The position numbers were made by a program, and so were the translations under genes. 46,162 nucleotides of DNA from Terramyces sp. JEL0728 (Eukaryota > Chytridiomycota > Chytridiomycetes > Rhizophydiales > Terramycetaceae). The DNA lies in contig JADIIU010000102.1 in the NCBI GenBank assembly GCA_027603945.1, positions 1-46,162 of the forward strand, given 5' to 3'. This document shows, piece by piece, positions 1 to 14,814 of the stretch. The notes beneath the pieces are model-generated. The model searched no databases, was not told the DNA's origin, and saw only the letters and a list, made by a program, of their open reading frames with translations. The first letter of the stretch is position 1, and each line of letters opens with the position of its first letter.

Positions 1-746
<746 letters not shown>

Positions 747-1087
747 GTTGCCCTAGTGTTATTGAACACTAATAAAATATTAATTTACTTGCATTTCAGC
801 TGTTGCTATTTTCGATTGCTCGTTTGTCCTAGTGGGTCCAGTAATTTATGGACCCATGTTTCTGGCTTGGTCATGAACTCCAACTTGCAGAGGTTGGTCC
901 AACTTGCCTCAGCAAACACTCTGCTGTACAACTAGTCCAACCTCATCGCTTGTCTAAATAAATGTGATTGGTCGTAATTTCCTGTGTGACCAATAAAATC
1001 AAAAATCCCAAAATTCGCCCAATCAGCGTGAACCATCCACGTGACTTTGGAATATGGGGAGTTTGAACTTTTTGCACTTTACAAAAA
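747..1087. promoter_or_regulatory. H4 3' flank and TRA1 promoter: hairpin, CCAAT boxes, CACGTGAC
   Basis: No gene is seen in this 341-bp gap. It holds a 7-bp perfect inverted repeat (TGGGTCC at 833-839, GGACCCA at 850-856). It also holds two CCAAT boxes in opposite orientation (ATTGGTC at 967-973, GACCAAT at 988-994), a third CCAAT at 1019-1023, and a CACGTGAC E-box (1038-1045) that matches the Cbf1/USF-type site. The TRA1 start codon is 43 bp beyond the E-box. The motifs are visible; their use by the HAP/NF-Y complex and a bHLH factor is inferred. Confidence 0.5.
771..776 (+). terminator. AATAAA polyadenylation signal of H4
   Basis: A canonical AATAAA hexamer lies 24 bp after the H4 stop codon, the expected position for a poly(A) signal. 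There is no obvious metazoan-type histone stem-loop immediately after the stop. This suggests polyadenylated histone mRNA, as in other fungi. Confidence 0.5.
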
Positions 1088-4000
1088 ATGGTAAATGATC
1101 TTAAAACTTAGTCAAACATATCCAATTTTCAAATCTACAGCCAGAAACTATCAGATCCAAATGTAGATAATGTACAGAAAATTGCTATAATAACTGAGCT
1201 GCGTGATTCAATTGAAATTGTTCACACAGTGGAATATCCAGCATTCCTAGAGTTGATATTACCTGTATTTACACTGCTGCTGCAAACTATACCACCCCAA
1301 GGTTATCGTAGTTAATGTAGATTATGCTGAAACTAATGAGCACAAAATACGAAATATGATCTTGGAAATTATGCACAGGTTTCCGCACAATGAAGCCCTT
1401 AGAAAATACTCTCATGATTTAATGACTACGCTTATGCAATTGTTACTGATCGACAACGAAGAAAACGGGGTTTTATGTTTAAAGATTATTGTTGATTTGC
1501 ACAAGAATTACACTGCGTTAATGGAAGATCAAGTTCAGTCGTTTCTCAATCTTGTCAGGGATTTGTATTGTAACATGGAGCAGAGTGTCGCAGTTGCATT
1601 TTCGCAGGAGCAAAAAACAATTCCAAAAAGCATGTATTCGTTTAAAGTTCTGACCGAGTGTCCGATTATTGTCGCATTGCTGTTTCAACTGCACCGCTCA
1701 TTTGTTGGAAACAATGTAGTTTATTGTTTATTTAGGTGCCAATGTTTGTCGAACCGATAATCAAGGTTTTGTTGTTGCAACCACCACAGCAGCAAATGGA
1801 ACACGTGAATGCTGCAAATAATGGTTATTCGTATTAATGTTAGGAACAATATTCTTGGGAATGTCGCCAAGCATCAAGAACGCGACCTTGTATTCAGAGT
1901 ACAAATCACTGCAGGTCAAGACTGTGTCTTTTCTAGCATACATAATTCGATCATTTATACCAATTCTTAAACCATACCAAGATCAGATAGCTGAAGGGGT
2001 GATCACACTGATGAAAGACTGCCCCGGGGATTCTTCAACTACCAGAAAGGAGCTGTTATCGGCGACCAGACATTTGTGGTTTACAGAATTCAGGAATTCG
2101 TTTGTTCCGTACATTGATATTTTGTTGAATGACGATGTGTTGATTGGAACCGGGGTTACTTGCAAAGAAACTCTCAGACCTATTGCATACTCGGTGTTGA
2201 TGGATCTAATACATCATGTCCGATCTCAAATATCCCTGGCGCAAATATCAAGAATCATTACGATATTTTCAAGGAATTTACAGGATGTAGCCATTCAGCC
2301 TCAAATACAAACAATGTGCGCAAAGTTGCTATTGTCCTTGGTTGAGAATATCGCTGTTTCCCCGAATCGCATCGAAGGTATCTCTCACCTGATCTAGCCC
2401 GTCCATTATTTGTAAGGATCCTTGATGCGCTTGCAACACGGCTTACCTCTTTGCGTGATACCTTTCCAACCGTATTAGTATTACACAACAAGAAGAATTC
2501 AACTACTGAGCAAGAAAAATTTGGAGATTTACAAGAATTGACAAGCTTTATTGATGTTGGACTTGTTCAACCTATCCGTATCACGCAGCAGCCACTGGAA
2601 TCGACTAATGAGCTGCTGAAAGAAATGCGAACTCAATTCAAAACCGTGTTGCTTGGAATTAAGGTTATTTGCACTAATATAGACCACTCTATTTTCTCTC
2701 AGGACATTTGAATCCCAGGATCCATCGCAACGAACCCATTTACTATTTTGTCAAGAGAATGATATTTTGATCAAGATCTTCAAAGATGGTCTTGATTGCT
2801 TTGAATACTGCTTTGTCGAAAGCGGAGTGGACAAGACTACGGCCTTGAAGGACGACAAGGAGGTTGTCGAAGCGTTTGCCTCCATCTATACGTACGTTGA
2901 TCCAGCAACGTTCCAAGAAGTGTGTACCAAGCATATAGAGTACTTGTTTGACAAGACAATTTCCAACCACTTTATCTTGGCCATACCCCAATACTTTTTG
3001 TGCAACAATTCAGTGTCCTCCAACTTTGCCGGGCCGTTACTCCGATTCTTGATGGACAAGTTTTCAGATATCGGCGGTCCAGACACAGTCAAAGCAAATG
3101 TCATGCTCAGATTGTTCAAATTACTGTTTATGGCTGTATCGCTATTCCCTGACCAAAATGAAAAAGTGCTGCAACCACATTTAGCCAATATCATCATGTC
3201 TAGTTTAAAAGTGTCGTCCAAAGCGCAAGAACCACTCAATTACTTTCTCCTACTTCGCGGACTATTTAGGTCTATTGGTGGTGGTAAATTCGAGTTGCTC
3301 TACCAAGAAGTATTGCCACTGTTACAGGTTTTGCTGGAAAGCCTAAACTCTTTACTACAAGCAGCACATAAACCACAGATGAAAGAGTTGTTTGTGGAAT
3401 TATGTTTGACTGTGCCTGTGCGTTTGTCTGTATTGCTGCCGCACTTGTCATACTTGATGAAACCTTTGGTGATTGCTTTGCATGGAGGGCCTGACCTTGT
3501 TAGTCAAAGTTTGCGAACTTTGGAACTATGTATCGACAACTTGAACCATGAGTTTCTCGAGCCTATTTTTGCTCCTGTCAAAGAAGAGTTGATGGCTGCA
3601 TTATGGAAGCACTTGAAGCCTGCACCATACAATCAAGTGCATGCGCACACAACTCTCCGTATTCTTGGTAAGTTTGGCGGCAGGAACAGGAAAATCATCC
3701 GCGATCAATCAACCTTATCACTGAAAGAAGAGTATCCTGATGCGCTTACACTCAATTTTACTTTATCTGGAACCAATAATATTCAAGAGATTGAACTTGG
3801 GGAAACTCTTTCATTTGCTTACAAACAGCTGGTCAACAGCACTCAAAAGTTCCATATTGAAAAAGCATTCACATTTATCAAAACCTGCATGCCACTGTAC
3901 TTTGACTTGGAGTATCAAACAATCTACCTCAACCCTACTATTACTTTGCTCGTAGAAAAATTCAAATCCGCTGATTTAACGGTTACGTCAGATCAACCTG

Positions 4001-7000
4001 CATTTGTCGAGCGTGCCACTCTTGACCAAAGTCGTACGGATGCACTGGAAAAGTCGCTTACCAAGTGGATTTGCACTGTTATTGTTGCATCGACTATTCC
4101 TGATACTCAAGAAGAAGCTTGGCAAATTCTTGAGCACCTTTGCAGACATTTTGCAATCATCTCAATCGAAGAAACAATCACAACCCCTAGACCGAGCGCT
4201 TCTCGTAATGTTGCAGACACTCTTGTTACATATGCAACTTCTAAACTCAATGGATTTATGCGTGCTATTCTGGAATCGCTCTCAGATGAAAAGTTGCCGA
4301 CCAGAGAATCAGCAGAAAAATTATTGATCTTCTATTTCAACACCTGCAAGTCGCTTGTTGGAAAAGATGTGCAAAAAATTGCTTGTTTCCAAGTCCTGGC
4401 ATTATGGTTTGCTTCTCACTGTTATCAGCTGGAGTGGTTCAAGAAAACCGGTGGCTGTATCGGGTTGTCTGTTATTTGCTCCAAACTCGATTTCGAATCT
4501 GATTGGATGATGGAGCACGAAATTGAGTTTGTTCAAGCTTTGTTGTATGTTTTGAAAGATGTTTCTGCAGATGTATCTTACTTTAACATCTCCAACGCAA
4601 CTGACACCTTATATCACATTCTGCGTGTGTGCAACCAAAGCGAACAGTCCCACAAATTCAATTCGCTTATTTCAGTCTTGATTTCAGAGCTGTCTAATTC
4701 CAACTTGGCAGTTCGGAAAACAGTCCAAACCTCTTTGGGGCTATTGGCTGAATTGACTGGCAAAAGTGTTACTGATATTTTGATGCCAGTTAAAGATAGG
4801 TTGCTATACCCTATTTTTGCTAAACCTCTGCGTGCGTTGCCGTTTGCCTTACAAATTGGATATATTGACGCCATTACTTATTGTCTATCGTTGCAACCAC
4901 CACTTGTAACTTTTACAGACGAGTTGGGCAGATTGCTACATGAGGCTCTTGCTCTTGCAGAAGCGGAAGATCAAGCCTTATCAAACAAGGATAACCAGTA
5001 CAAAACTGCTACTTCAGTAAACAATTTACGTGTGGAATGCATTAAACTCTTGTCGGCTGTTATGGCATGCGCAGATATGTTGTCGCCAAAGCATACGGCA
5101 ACCCGAAACCGTATCATTCAGCTGTTCTTCAAATGTTTGTACTCTAAAAGCCCAGAGGTTATTCAGATTTCGTACATTGGGTTGAAGGAAGTGCTAGCTA
5201 ACCAGCAAAGACTGCCAAAAGATCTGCTTCAAGCTGGTTTGAAACCTATTCTTGTCAACCTGTCGGACTACAAGAAATTGTCAGTGCCTGGCCTCGAAGG
5301 ACTGTCTCGTTTACTCGAGTTATTAACCAATTACTTTAGAGTAGAAATTGGCAAGCGATTATTGGACCATATCAAAAACTGGGCCGATCCACAGAAACTC
5401 AAAGATGCTAGTGCAAAGCCGTTGATGGACGTGGAAGACATTTCAATCATAGCAGCTATAGTTGATATCTTCCACTTGCTGCCTCCTGCAGCCAACTGCT
5501 TTATGGACGAGCTGGTCACACAAGTGATTGAACTTGAATCTCAAATTCATCGGTCAACTTCGAGTCCGTTCCGCCCTCCTCTTTGCCGGTATTTGAACCG
5601 CTACTCGAACGAGTCGTTGGAGTATTTCCTTGGACGATCAAATAGCGCGTTACACATGAACTTGTTTATATCTCTGTTGAAGTACGGGTCTGCTGATGAG
5701 TTACTCAATGTTACACTTGCCAATCCAGCTAAAATCCAGTCCACCTTCTTTACCGAAACCAATGGAGGATACGATTCCAATTTGTATATTAGTGGTGTAT
5801 TGTTACTCAAGGCACTGTCAACCGCACAGAGTGACTGGATCATCAACAATCGCCAAATGCTAGATATGGTAATCCGCTTGTGGAAATCCAAAATCAGCAT
5901 TGGCGATGTCCATTTACAATTGAACCATCCATCTATTCTCGTTCTCGAACTCATCATCCAATATTGCACAATCAACACTGAAGAAATCGCCTTACTATTC
6001 GACCTGATGGATGGGTTTTTGGATGAGGATATACTTGACACCAACTATCTTCGACAGTTCATCTACAAATTGGGAACTGAATCCAACAGTGCCAGAATTA
6101 AAGCAATCTTTGCCTACTTTTTGCAGTACTACACACAGGCAGGAATTACAATCCGGCAAAAGTCCACCACTTTGCGCTACTTGATTATACCAATTTTAAT
6201 GATTCAGAAAAACGACTGTGATGCAGTTTATGATTCAACTCTAATTGAAAATATCATGTTGAACATGTGGAGTCCTAGTATTCAGGAAGGGCCAGCAGGA
6301 GACGTCGACGCTCTTCGAGTAGCTCTGTTGCAATTAACTACCCTACTCTTGTATCAAGTTCCAGAAATTACTGGGGATTATCGCAAAGAAGTCATTGTAC
6401 CATGAAACTAACATTAGAAATTTGCATGGGGCCATTTGAAGATGGAAGACGTAACTGTAAAGGAATCGGCATATGTTTTACTCTGTCGGTTCATCAAAGA
6501 GTTTGATACCCCATCGAAAATTGTAATCCAGACTTATGTTGCGCAACTTCGCGCTCACCAACTTGAAGGGAGGTCGATGGTTAAACAGGCACTGGATAGC
6601 ATCATCCCTGTATTGCCCACCCGCTCAGGCATGAACGCTGCCGAAAACTCTACCGTCCCTCTTTGGGTTCAATGGATTCGCAAAATCATTATCGAAGATG
6701 GGCATTCTGTATCTCAACTTGTTTCAGTCTATCAGCTGATTATCAGAAACTCTGAATCCTTCTTCCCGTGTAGAGAGCATGTCATGCCTCAAATAGTCTC
6801 TTCCTTGGCGCGATTAGGACTATCAGGAAATAGCACCGCTGAAACTAGATTACTCAGTGTCGAGTTGGCTTCGCTGATTGTAAAGTGGGAAAGACAAGCG
6901 CAAGCCGCGCAGAACAAAGGCGGCATGGCTGTTGACCCGCCTGAAAGCAACAGAACGGGGTCAAATGTGCAAGAACTTATCATAGCATTCTTAATAAGAT

Positions 7001-10000
7001 TCTGTCTGGCACTCACCGATCCTCAAAACAGTAAACCATTGTTCCCAAAGGCTTTGGAGAATCTTGAAAGCTGCCTTCAGATTTGGCCGGATGCATTGGT
7101 CGCGCTCAATCAACTGGAAAAGGCCGTCCAGCTCGATATTACTGAAGGAAATGTAAATTTAATCATCAATGCAGCGGAAATTGTCAACACAATAGTCCAT
7201 ACCAAATCGTTAGAGTGGATATCTGAAAATTTAGGGTTATTCCAAAGATGCTTGGAAAAATGGGGCTCTACCGATAATGCTCAGCTGCTTGACATTGTAT
7301 CCAAAATGATAACCAAAGTCTGCGAATGCCTGGATTCAGAGGAAATCCCTGCATCTGCAGCAAGAAACACTGAAAAACAAAGTTTCCTTAAAGCAGTGGA
7401 TGCGCGAATTCATGACAAGTTGAAAACTGGTGTCAATAACATTGTTCCGACCGCTTCTATGTTGGAAGCTGCGTACTACAAAAGGATCCACTTGCCCACA
7501 GCTGTCCAGTCTATTCGGGCAAATATTTCCGATATGGTTCGTATTCTTCAAAGTGTGGTTAACATTACTCTGGAGAACTTTGCGAATGAAACCAATCTTG
7601 ATGAAAAACTGGAAAGTATCAAAGTGTTTTTATTGATCATCAACAATCAGATGCATTATTTGGGCGAATCTCGCAGAATATTCATTGCAATTATTACGCA
7701 AATATTAGAAAATTCCGAAATAACTTTAATGCACAAAGTAATTTTGGATATGGTCCGCAAGTGGATTTTAGATAGTCCTGGTGAAGCGTTCCCCACCATT
7801 AAAGAGAAAAGTTCCTTGGCGGTTAAATTATTCTGTCTGCAAACATATTCCAATCCCGCATTGTATGAAGAGTATCTTAACTTTGTGGCCGACATCTACG
7901 AAGATGAAACATTACTGAGAACTGAAATTACTGTGCGTTTGGAACATGTATTCCTCGAAGGCACAAAAAATTCCAACCCTCTGATTAGATGCAGATTCTC
8001 TGATATACTAAACAAGTCTATTCCGACATCTATTGTTACAAGACTCAAGTATGTGGTTGGAGTGCAAAGCTGGCAAAGTCTGTCAGACTCATTCTGGATC
8101 TGTCAAGCTCTGGATTTGATGATGGGGTCGATCGTAACTGACCAAAAAGTGTACAATTGTAATAGCGGCGAGCGATTTGGATTTGTGGCAATGAACACCA
8201 GCGCAGCAGAATCAATCAGCCCTGAAATTGAAGAAATTGTCGAAAAAGAAAAGGAATTCTTCAACTTGGTTAAATCCCAGACAGTTGATTCGATAGTCAA
8301 TCCAATCCGACACTTTCTATATGACAGCATTCCACTCTCGTATTCTCTTTGGACAAAGTTCTTTCCTATATTCTGGAACAGCCTGGATTTCTCTGATCAA
8401 CATGACCAAGTGAAATCGCTGATTGGATTGCTTGCAAATGACTATCATCAGGCACAGATAAATGCAAGGCCAAATGTGATTCAGGCACTACTTGAGGGCG
8501 TTTGCAGGACAAACCCTCCGATCCGTCTCCCACCTCAATTGGTAAAGTATCTTGGGAAATCTTATGATGCGTGGCATATTGCAATGGAGCTTTTGCAAGA
8601 TACAGTGAATGACGATGGGCTGGTGTTAAGCGGAAATCAAAAAGACGATGAAAAGATTAGAGACTCATTCATGGATGCTCTGGCAGACATGTATTCCGAA
8701 TTATCAGAAGAGGATTACTTTGCGGGAATCTGGAGACGCAGATGCTTGTTCCCAGAAACCAACGCAGCAGTTTCTTTTGAACAAGCTGGCATGTGGCAGG
8801 CTGCCCAAAGATTCTATGAAAGTGCCCAGGCAAAAGCACGTACTTGTGTTCTGCCGTTTACGGAATCAGAATATTATTTATGGGAAAAGCAATGGATCAA
8901 ATGCACGGAAAGACTGCAACAATGGGATATATTGTGTGATCTGAGCAAACACGACTCTGATCCTGAACTGTTGCTGGAATGCGCTTGGAGATTGTCGGAC
9001 TGGAATGTAGACCGTGATTCCTTGAATATGACTTTGCAATCTATTATTCAACCGCACACACCAAGAAAGAAACTGTTCCAGGCCTTCTTGATTTTGAATA
9101 GACTTAACGAAGGGCAAGAATCTGTTGCCGAATTCCAAAAAGTGTGCGAAGAAGGAATGCAGTTAACTTTAAAGAAATGGTTTGCGCTACCATCAATTAT
9201 CTCTGGTGCACATATACCGACGTTTCATACTTTCCAGCAGTTTGTAGAATTGCAGGAGGCTTGCTCTATCCAAACCAATTTGCTTGGGACAAATGCTCAG
9301 AATATCGATTCCAAATCCCAAGAGCTAAAGAATATCTTGTCGACCTGGAGAGACCGGTTGCCAAATGTGTGGGATGATATGAATATCTGGAGCGACCTTG
9401 TAGCATGGAGACAACGTAATAGCTGTTTAACATTTAGATGTATTCACTTCGATAAACAAAGCGTATTTACCTTTGATTCCGCATATCGCTGCACCACCAA
9501 ATGGTGGATCTCCAACTTCATCATATGCGTACAGAGGCTATCATGAAACTGCCTGGATCATCAACAGGTTTGCGCACGTTGCAAGAAAGCACAGACTGCC
9601 TGATGTATGTATCAGCTCTTTGGGCAAGATCTATACTCTACCAAATATTGAAATTCAAGAAGCGTTTTTCAAATTGCGTGAACAAGCAAAGTGCCACAAG
9701 GATGTTCTTGGCGAAGACTCTATTGGCTTGGACGTGATCAACAACACCAATCTGTTGTATTTCAACGCAGCGCAAAAATCGGAATTTTTCGCTCTCCGGG
9801 GTTCGTTTTTAGCAAAACTTGGATTGCACGAAGATGCCAACCAAGCATTTTCCTCTGCTATACAAGTCGACGTATCTCTTCCAATTGGGTGGGCCAGCTT
9901 TGGTGAATATAATGACAGGATGTTTGATAATAATCCAACTGAATTGAAATATGCTGCGGACGCCATCAATAGCTATTTGCACGCGGCTGAAATTTACAAT

Positions 10001-12204
10001 AACAACAAATCCCGAAAGTACTTTTCTAGGATATTGTGGCTCCTCTCTTTAGACGACAACCAAGGCCAGCTAATGAAGGGAGTGGAGGCCTACAAAGCCG
10101 ATCCGCCTGTTTGGTATTGGATTACATTCATCCCCGAATTGATTGGTTGCCTATCTGGAAAGGAAGCTAGGTTTGCTAAAACCATTTTAATCAAAATCGC
10201 AAAGACCTTCCCCCAGGCCCTACATTTCCAACTTCGCACCGCAAAAGAAGATTTTGCAGTGCTGAAGAGTCGGGTGATTGCCCAAAATCAAAACAATGCA
10301 TCAGCAAACAATATAGTCAAGATAGAAGAAAAGGTGGACGAAAGTGTGGACGTAAATATGGAGGATTCTCAAGCTGACAACAAGACTGAAACCATTTCAG
10401 CAGATGACACTCAAAACTCTCAGCAGACGCCAACAAACAATCAATTCCCAACCCCTACCCCTTGGGATAGTGTTGAAGAAGTAATGGGGATATTGAAAAC
10501 TGCCTTCCCGCTGCTGGCTTTAACGATGGAAAAAATTGTTGACCAAATACTGGTTCGATTAAAGCCGGCTACTGACGAAGACATTTACAGATTGATTGTT
10601 GCTTTACTCAACGATGGAGTACAAGTAGGTCTATTCTAACGATAGATGTACATTAGCCAGTTGCCAAAATTCCCAGATGCTGCAGGTCCACTTTACGGAC
10701 AAACTGAAGCGAGCTTGCAGAGATTTGCTGAAAGCATGACTCCCAACCATGCAAAGGTACCCATTCGCTTATTTTAGTACAAGGAAAAGTTTGAACAAGA
10801 CTTTATCCACTCCAAACCAAATTTAGCTCAGTTGGTTGATAAATTTAGAATATGGAGAGATAACCTCGAAGTTTTATTGGACAGCCGGCCAAGAACTCAA
10901 AACTTGGAGCACTTTACGCAGTATCTAGCAGAATTTGAATATTCTAAGTTTGACGAAGTTGAAGTCCCTGGTCAATATTTTGGAGTACATTTCGTTTAAC
11001 GTAGCTAAAAAGCTCAAACAAAGACTTTATTCGTATTGAACGGTTTGATCCGCTATTCGACATATTTAGAAATTATCAAGGCTGCTATCGACGTATTGTT
11101 ATTCGTGGACATGATGGAAGTGTACATCCTTTCATTCTCCAACACCCCGCAACCAAACAGTGTCGCCGCGAAGAAAAGACGAACCAGTTCTTTAGGCTGC
11201 TAAATGAGTAAGAGAACACTTAACGTAGTACTCTGGACCGACGAATCGGAAGTAGAAGCAGAAATCTCCACTTTAGCTTACCGATTGTTGTCCCTCTTGC
11301 GCCTCAGACAAGACTGGTACAAGATGATCCATCGAACGTTTCGTTACAGGAAATTTTTGAAAACTATGCCAAGAAAAATGGGTTCAAGAAAGATGATCCT
11401 ATTATCTACTATACCAACCGATTGAAAGAGGTTTACAAAGCTACCGACTGCTCAAAAAAGACCAAAAATGAAATGGCAGTTTTAAAATGCGAGATTAATC
11501 AAGAAATTTCAGAAAAGATGATACCAGACAACATACTGTCCAATTACTTTGCATCTCGCGTACACACGTTTGAAGATTTGTGGACAATCAGAAAGCGTTT
11601 CACAAATCAAATGGCTTGCATTACTTTTATGACTTTCTTGTTGAGTGTTGGACAAAGACAACCGCAAAAGTTGAACATATCCTGTGAAAAAGGAAATATC
11701 TGGCAGTCAGAGTTCTATTCCAGTAATAATTTGTTAATTCCAGCTATATCTTCACAATCCTTTTTGTTTACGTGCAATGAAGCAGTGCCATTTAGGCTGA
11801 CACCTAACATTCAACAATTTATTTCACCGATCGGGCTCGAAGGTTTATTTGCCAACAGCTTGGTTACAATTGCTAATGCGCTGAACGAACCAGACGTTTC
11901 GTTGCCATTTACCACCAACGACCTGCGCGACTATCTCAGTTTATTTGTAAGAGATGAATTATTAGCTTGGCATGCAGCAAACCGAAAACCGCAGTTTACA
12001 AATGTCCAGCGTTTGCGCGAATTAGTCAACCAAAACGTTGAGCAGTGTTTCAAGAGAGTGCAACTGTTGTCCTGCAAAGTTGCACGATCGCAAGCATATG
12101 ACAGCACCGCACCAGTGAACCAATCTGTTCTTGATTTGATTTCCAATGCTACCAATCCGCTTAAATTGGCGCAAATGGATATTCTATTTTTACCACAACT
12201 TTAA
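1088..12204 (+). CDS. TRA1: Tra1/TRRAP, PIKK-family pseudokinase of SAGA and NuA4
   Basis: Giant scaffold subunit that recruits the SAGA and NuA4 histone acetyltransferase complexes to activators. Twelve introns (1091-1111, 1302-1320, 1716-1735, 1824-1843, 2378-2397, 2664-2682, 6397-6417, 9416-9437, 10625-10645, 10757-10777, 10985-11004, 11208-11228; 19-22 nt) give an exact 3,623-residue frame, close to yeast Tra1 (about 3,740). HEAT repeats fill the N-terminal two thirds, with landmarks ETLRPIAYSVLMDLIHHVR and LFVELCLTVPVRLS. A FAT domain follows, with the fungal signature AYRGYHETAWIINRFAHVAR. The last ~330 residues are the PI3K-like domain (IRGHDGSVHPF, AVPFRLTPNIQQF) without the DRH and DFG catalytic motifs, as expected for this pseudokinase, ending in a FATC. 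The first exon contributes only the ATG: an in-frame intron follows it directly. The start is chosen because it restores the N-terminal homology (SQKLSDPNVDNVQKI). Confidence 0.97.
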
Positions 12205-12319
12205 ATAAATAGATAATTGTTGCGACTCTTGATTAAGACTTGCGTAATAGCGACTCTATTAGCAAGATAATTCAAATCTATTCCATCCAGAAGATGTCCT
12301 GGTAAAGATATCAAATATA

Positions 12320-13662
12320 TTAAATCTTTGATTTTGAGGATAGCGCAGTAACACCAGGCAATTCTTTACCCTCTAGCAATTCTAATGAGGCACCACCACC
12401 AGTAGAAACGTGTGAAAATTCGGCTGAATTTAATCAATATTTACCTTCTCTTCCAGCCTTGGCAACAGCAGTAGCAGTGTCACCGCCACCAACAATAGTA
12501 GTAGCACCGTTCTTGAATGCAGTTGCGCAAGCTTCAAGTAAAGCGTTGGTGCCAGCAGCAAAGTTGTCAAATTCAAAGACACCAGCAGGGCCGTTCCACA
12601 AGATAGTCTTTGCGGCCAAGACTGCCTTCTTTGATTCTTCATTTGTCTTGGCACCACAATCAAGACCCATTAATCCATCTGCGATACCATCTTCCTTGGT
12701 AGCATATCCAACGGTGGCATCAGCAGCGAATTTGTTTGCAGTGGTAAAATCTAATGGCAGGTAAAGTGAAACTCCATTCTTCTTTGCCTTTTCCAAGAGA
12801 CGTGGCACAATTTCAGCACCATCCTTATCAAAGAGGGAACTTCCAATCTTGGTTCCTTCCATAACTTTGAGGAAAGTGAATGCCATACCGCCGCAGATAA
12901 TCATGCTATTAACTTTGTCCAAAAGGTTTTCAATCAATAGGATTTTGTCGGAAACCTTGGCACCACCAAGAATAGCGAGGAAAGGTGATTCTGGGCTTTC
13001 AAGAGCTTTTGCGAAAAAGTCCAATTCTTTCTTCATCAGGAACCCAGCAGCTTTAATTGGGAGGTTGACACCGACCTAATATTAATTAAAGTAACCATGG
13101 AGGAGTGAGCTCTGTGTGCAGTTCCGAACGCATCGTTTACATAGATGTCACCAAGCTTTGAAAGGGAGGCTCTGAATTTATCGACATCCTCCTTTGAAGC
13201 TTTGGTTTTGTTTCCATCCTTATCTTTAACGGATCCTTCTTCTTCAATGTGGAATCTCAAGTTTTCCAGCAAAACGATTTCTCCTTTGGCTGGGTTGGCA
13301 CAGTGCTTTTCAACAGCGTCGCCAACACAATCATTCAAGAATGTAACTGGCTTTCCAAGCAATCTGGATACTTCATCGGCAACTGGTTTCAACGAGTATT
13401 TGGCAACAACTTTTCCATCTGGTCTGCCCAAGTGAGACATCAACACAACAGATTGAGCACCTACATTACTACCGAATAACCATTTTCAAGGACATACTTG
13501 ATTGTTGGCAAAGCAGCAACAATTCTTTGGTTGTTGGAGATCTTGCCATCTGCGAATGGAACATTGAAATCGACACTGAGTTAGTTGAATTGCATACCGA
13601 ATGAGAATTCTCTTTCCTGCGACTTCCAATCCTTCCAATCCTAATTTTGAGCTTAATGACAT
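12320..13662 (-). CDS. PGK1: Phosphoglycerate kinase
   Basis: Glycolytic enzyme transferring the acyl phosphate of 1,3-bisphosphoglycerate to ADP in the cytosol. Four introns (minus strand: 13576-13597, 13461-13480, 13076-13095, 12424-12444; 20-22 nt) yield 419 residues, the normal family length. Visible motifs are the substrate-binding [12 protein letters not shown] (the first intron interrupts its Arg codon), MSHLGRPDG, the [10 protein letters not shown] hinge region, the nucleotide-binding NGPAGVFEF and the GGGDTAT phosphate loop. The start at 13662 gives [19 protein letters not shown], a typical PGK N-terminus. It converges on TRA1 with a 115-bp tail-to-tail gap and diverges from TPI across 213 bp, so the two glycolytic genes probably share regulation. 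Confidence 0.98.
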
Positions 13663-13875
13663 TTTTTGATGAACAAACAAAAATTGACTTTTATTGAAAT
13701 TTGAGCCACACTAATATGTGGGAGGTGAATTAATTAGACTCGGTAGTAATTAACCAGCACGATCGCCGCGCTTTCCATGCTTCTGCGATTAACTGGCTGG
13801 TGTTTAATTAATAGTCAAAGCCACCGCAAGATGTAATTACTACATCTGTGCGCAATAACTTTTTTCACAAAAATT
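13663..13875. promoter_or_regulatory. Shared divergent PGK-TPI promoter with imperfect palindrome
   Basis: 213 bp lie between the PGK and TPI start codons. At the centre, TAATTAACCAGCA (13747-13759) is mirrored imperfectly by GGCTGGTGTTTAATTA (13795-13810) around a GC-rich core containing CGATCGCCGCG. A palindromic arrangement suits a regulator acting on both genes. No factor can be named from sequence alone. Confidence 0.45.
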
Positions 13876-14705
<830 letters not shown>

Positions 14706-14814
14706 ATAAAAATCATTCGTGGCTAGCAATTGAACATTTATGCAGATTTCCACACGTTTTTACGCGCATAGTAATATTTATTCATCCAACTCTGAAATCC
14801 AATTTATCTTTAAT

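Noticed and set aside
1302..1320. A 10-nt GT-AG segment (1311-1320) as an alternative, even shorter TRA1 intron
   Set aside because: The 19-nt intron from 1302 gives the right frame and fits the length class; 10 nt is below anything plausible for spliceosomal removal.
12434..13446. Separate adjacent genes each encoding part of phosphoglycerate kinase (possible frameshifted pseudogene)
   Set aside because: The apparent breaks fall exactly at 20-22-nt GT-AG segments whose removal restores a normal 419-residue enzyme with all active-site motifs.
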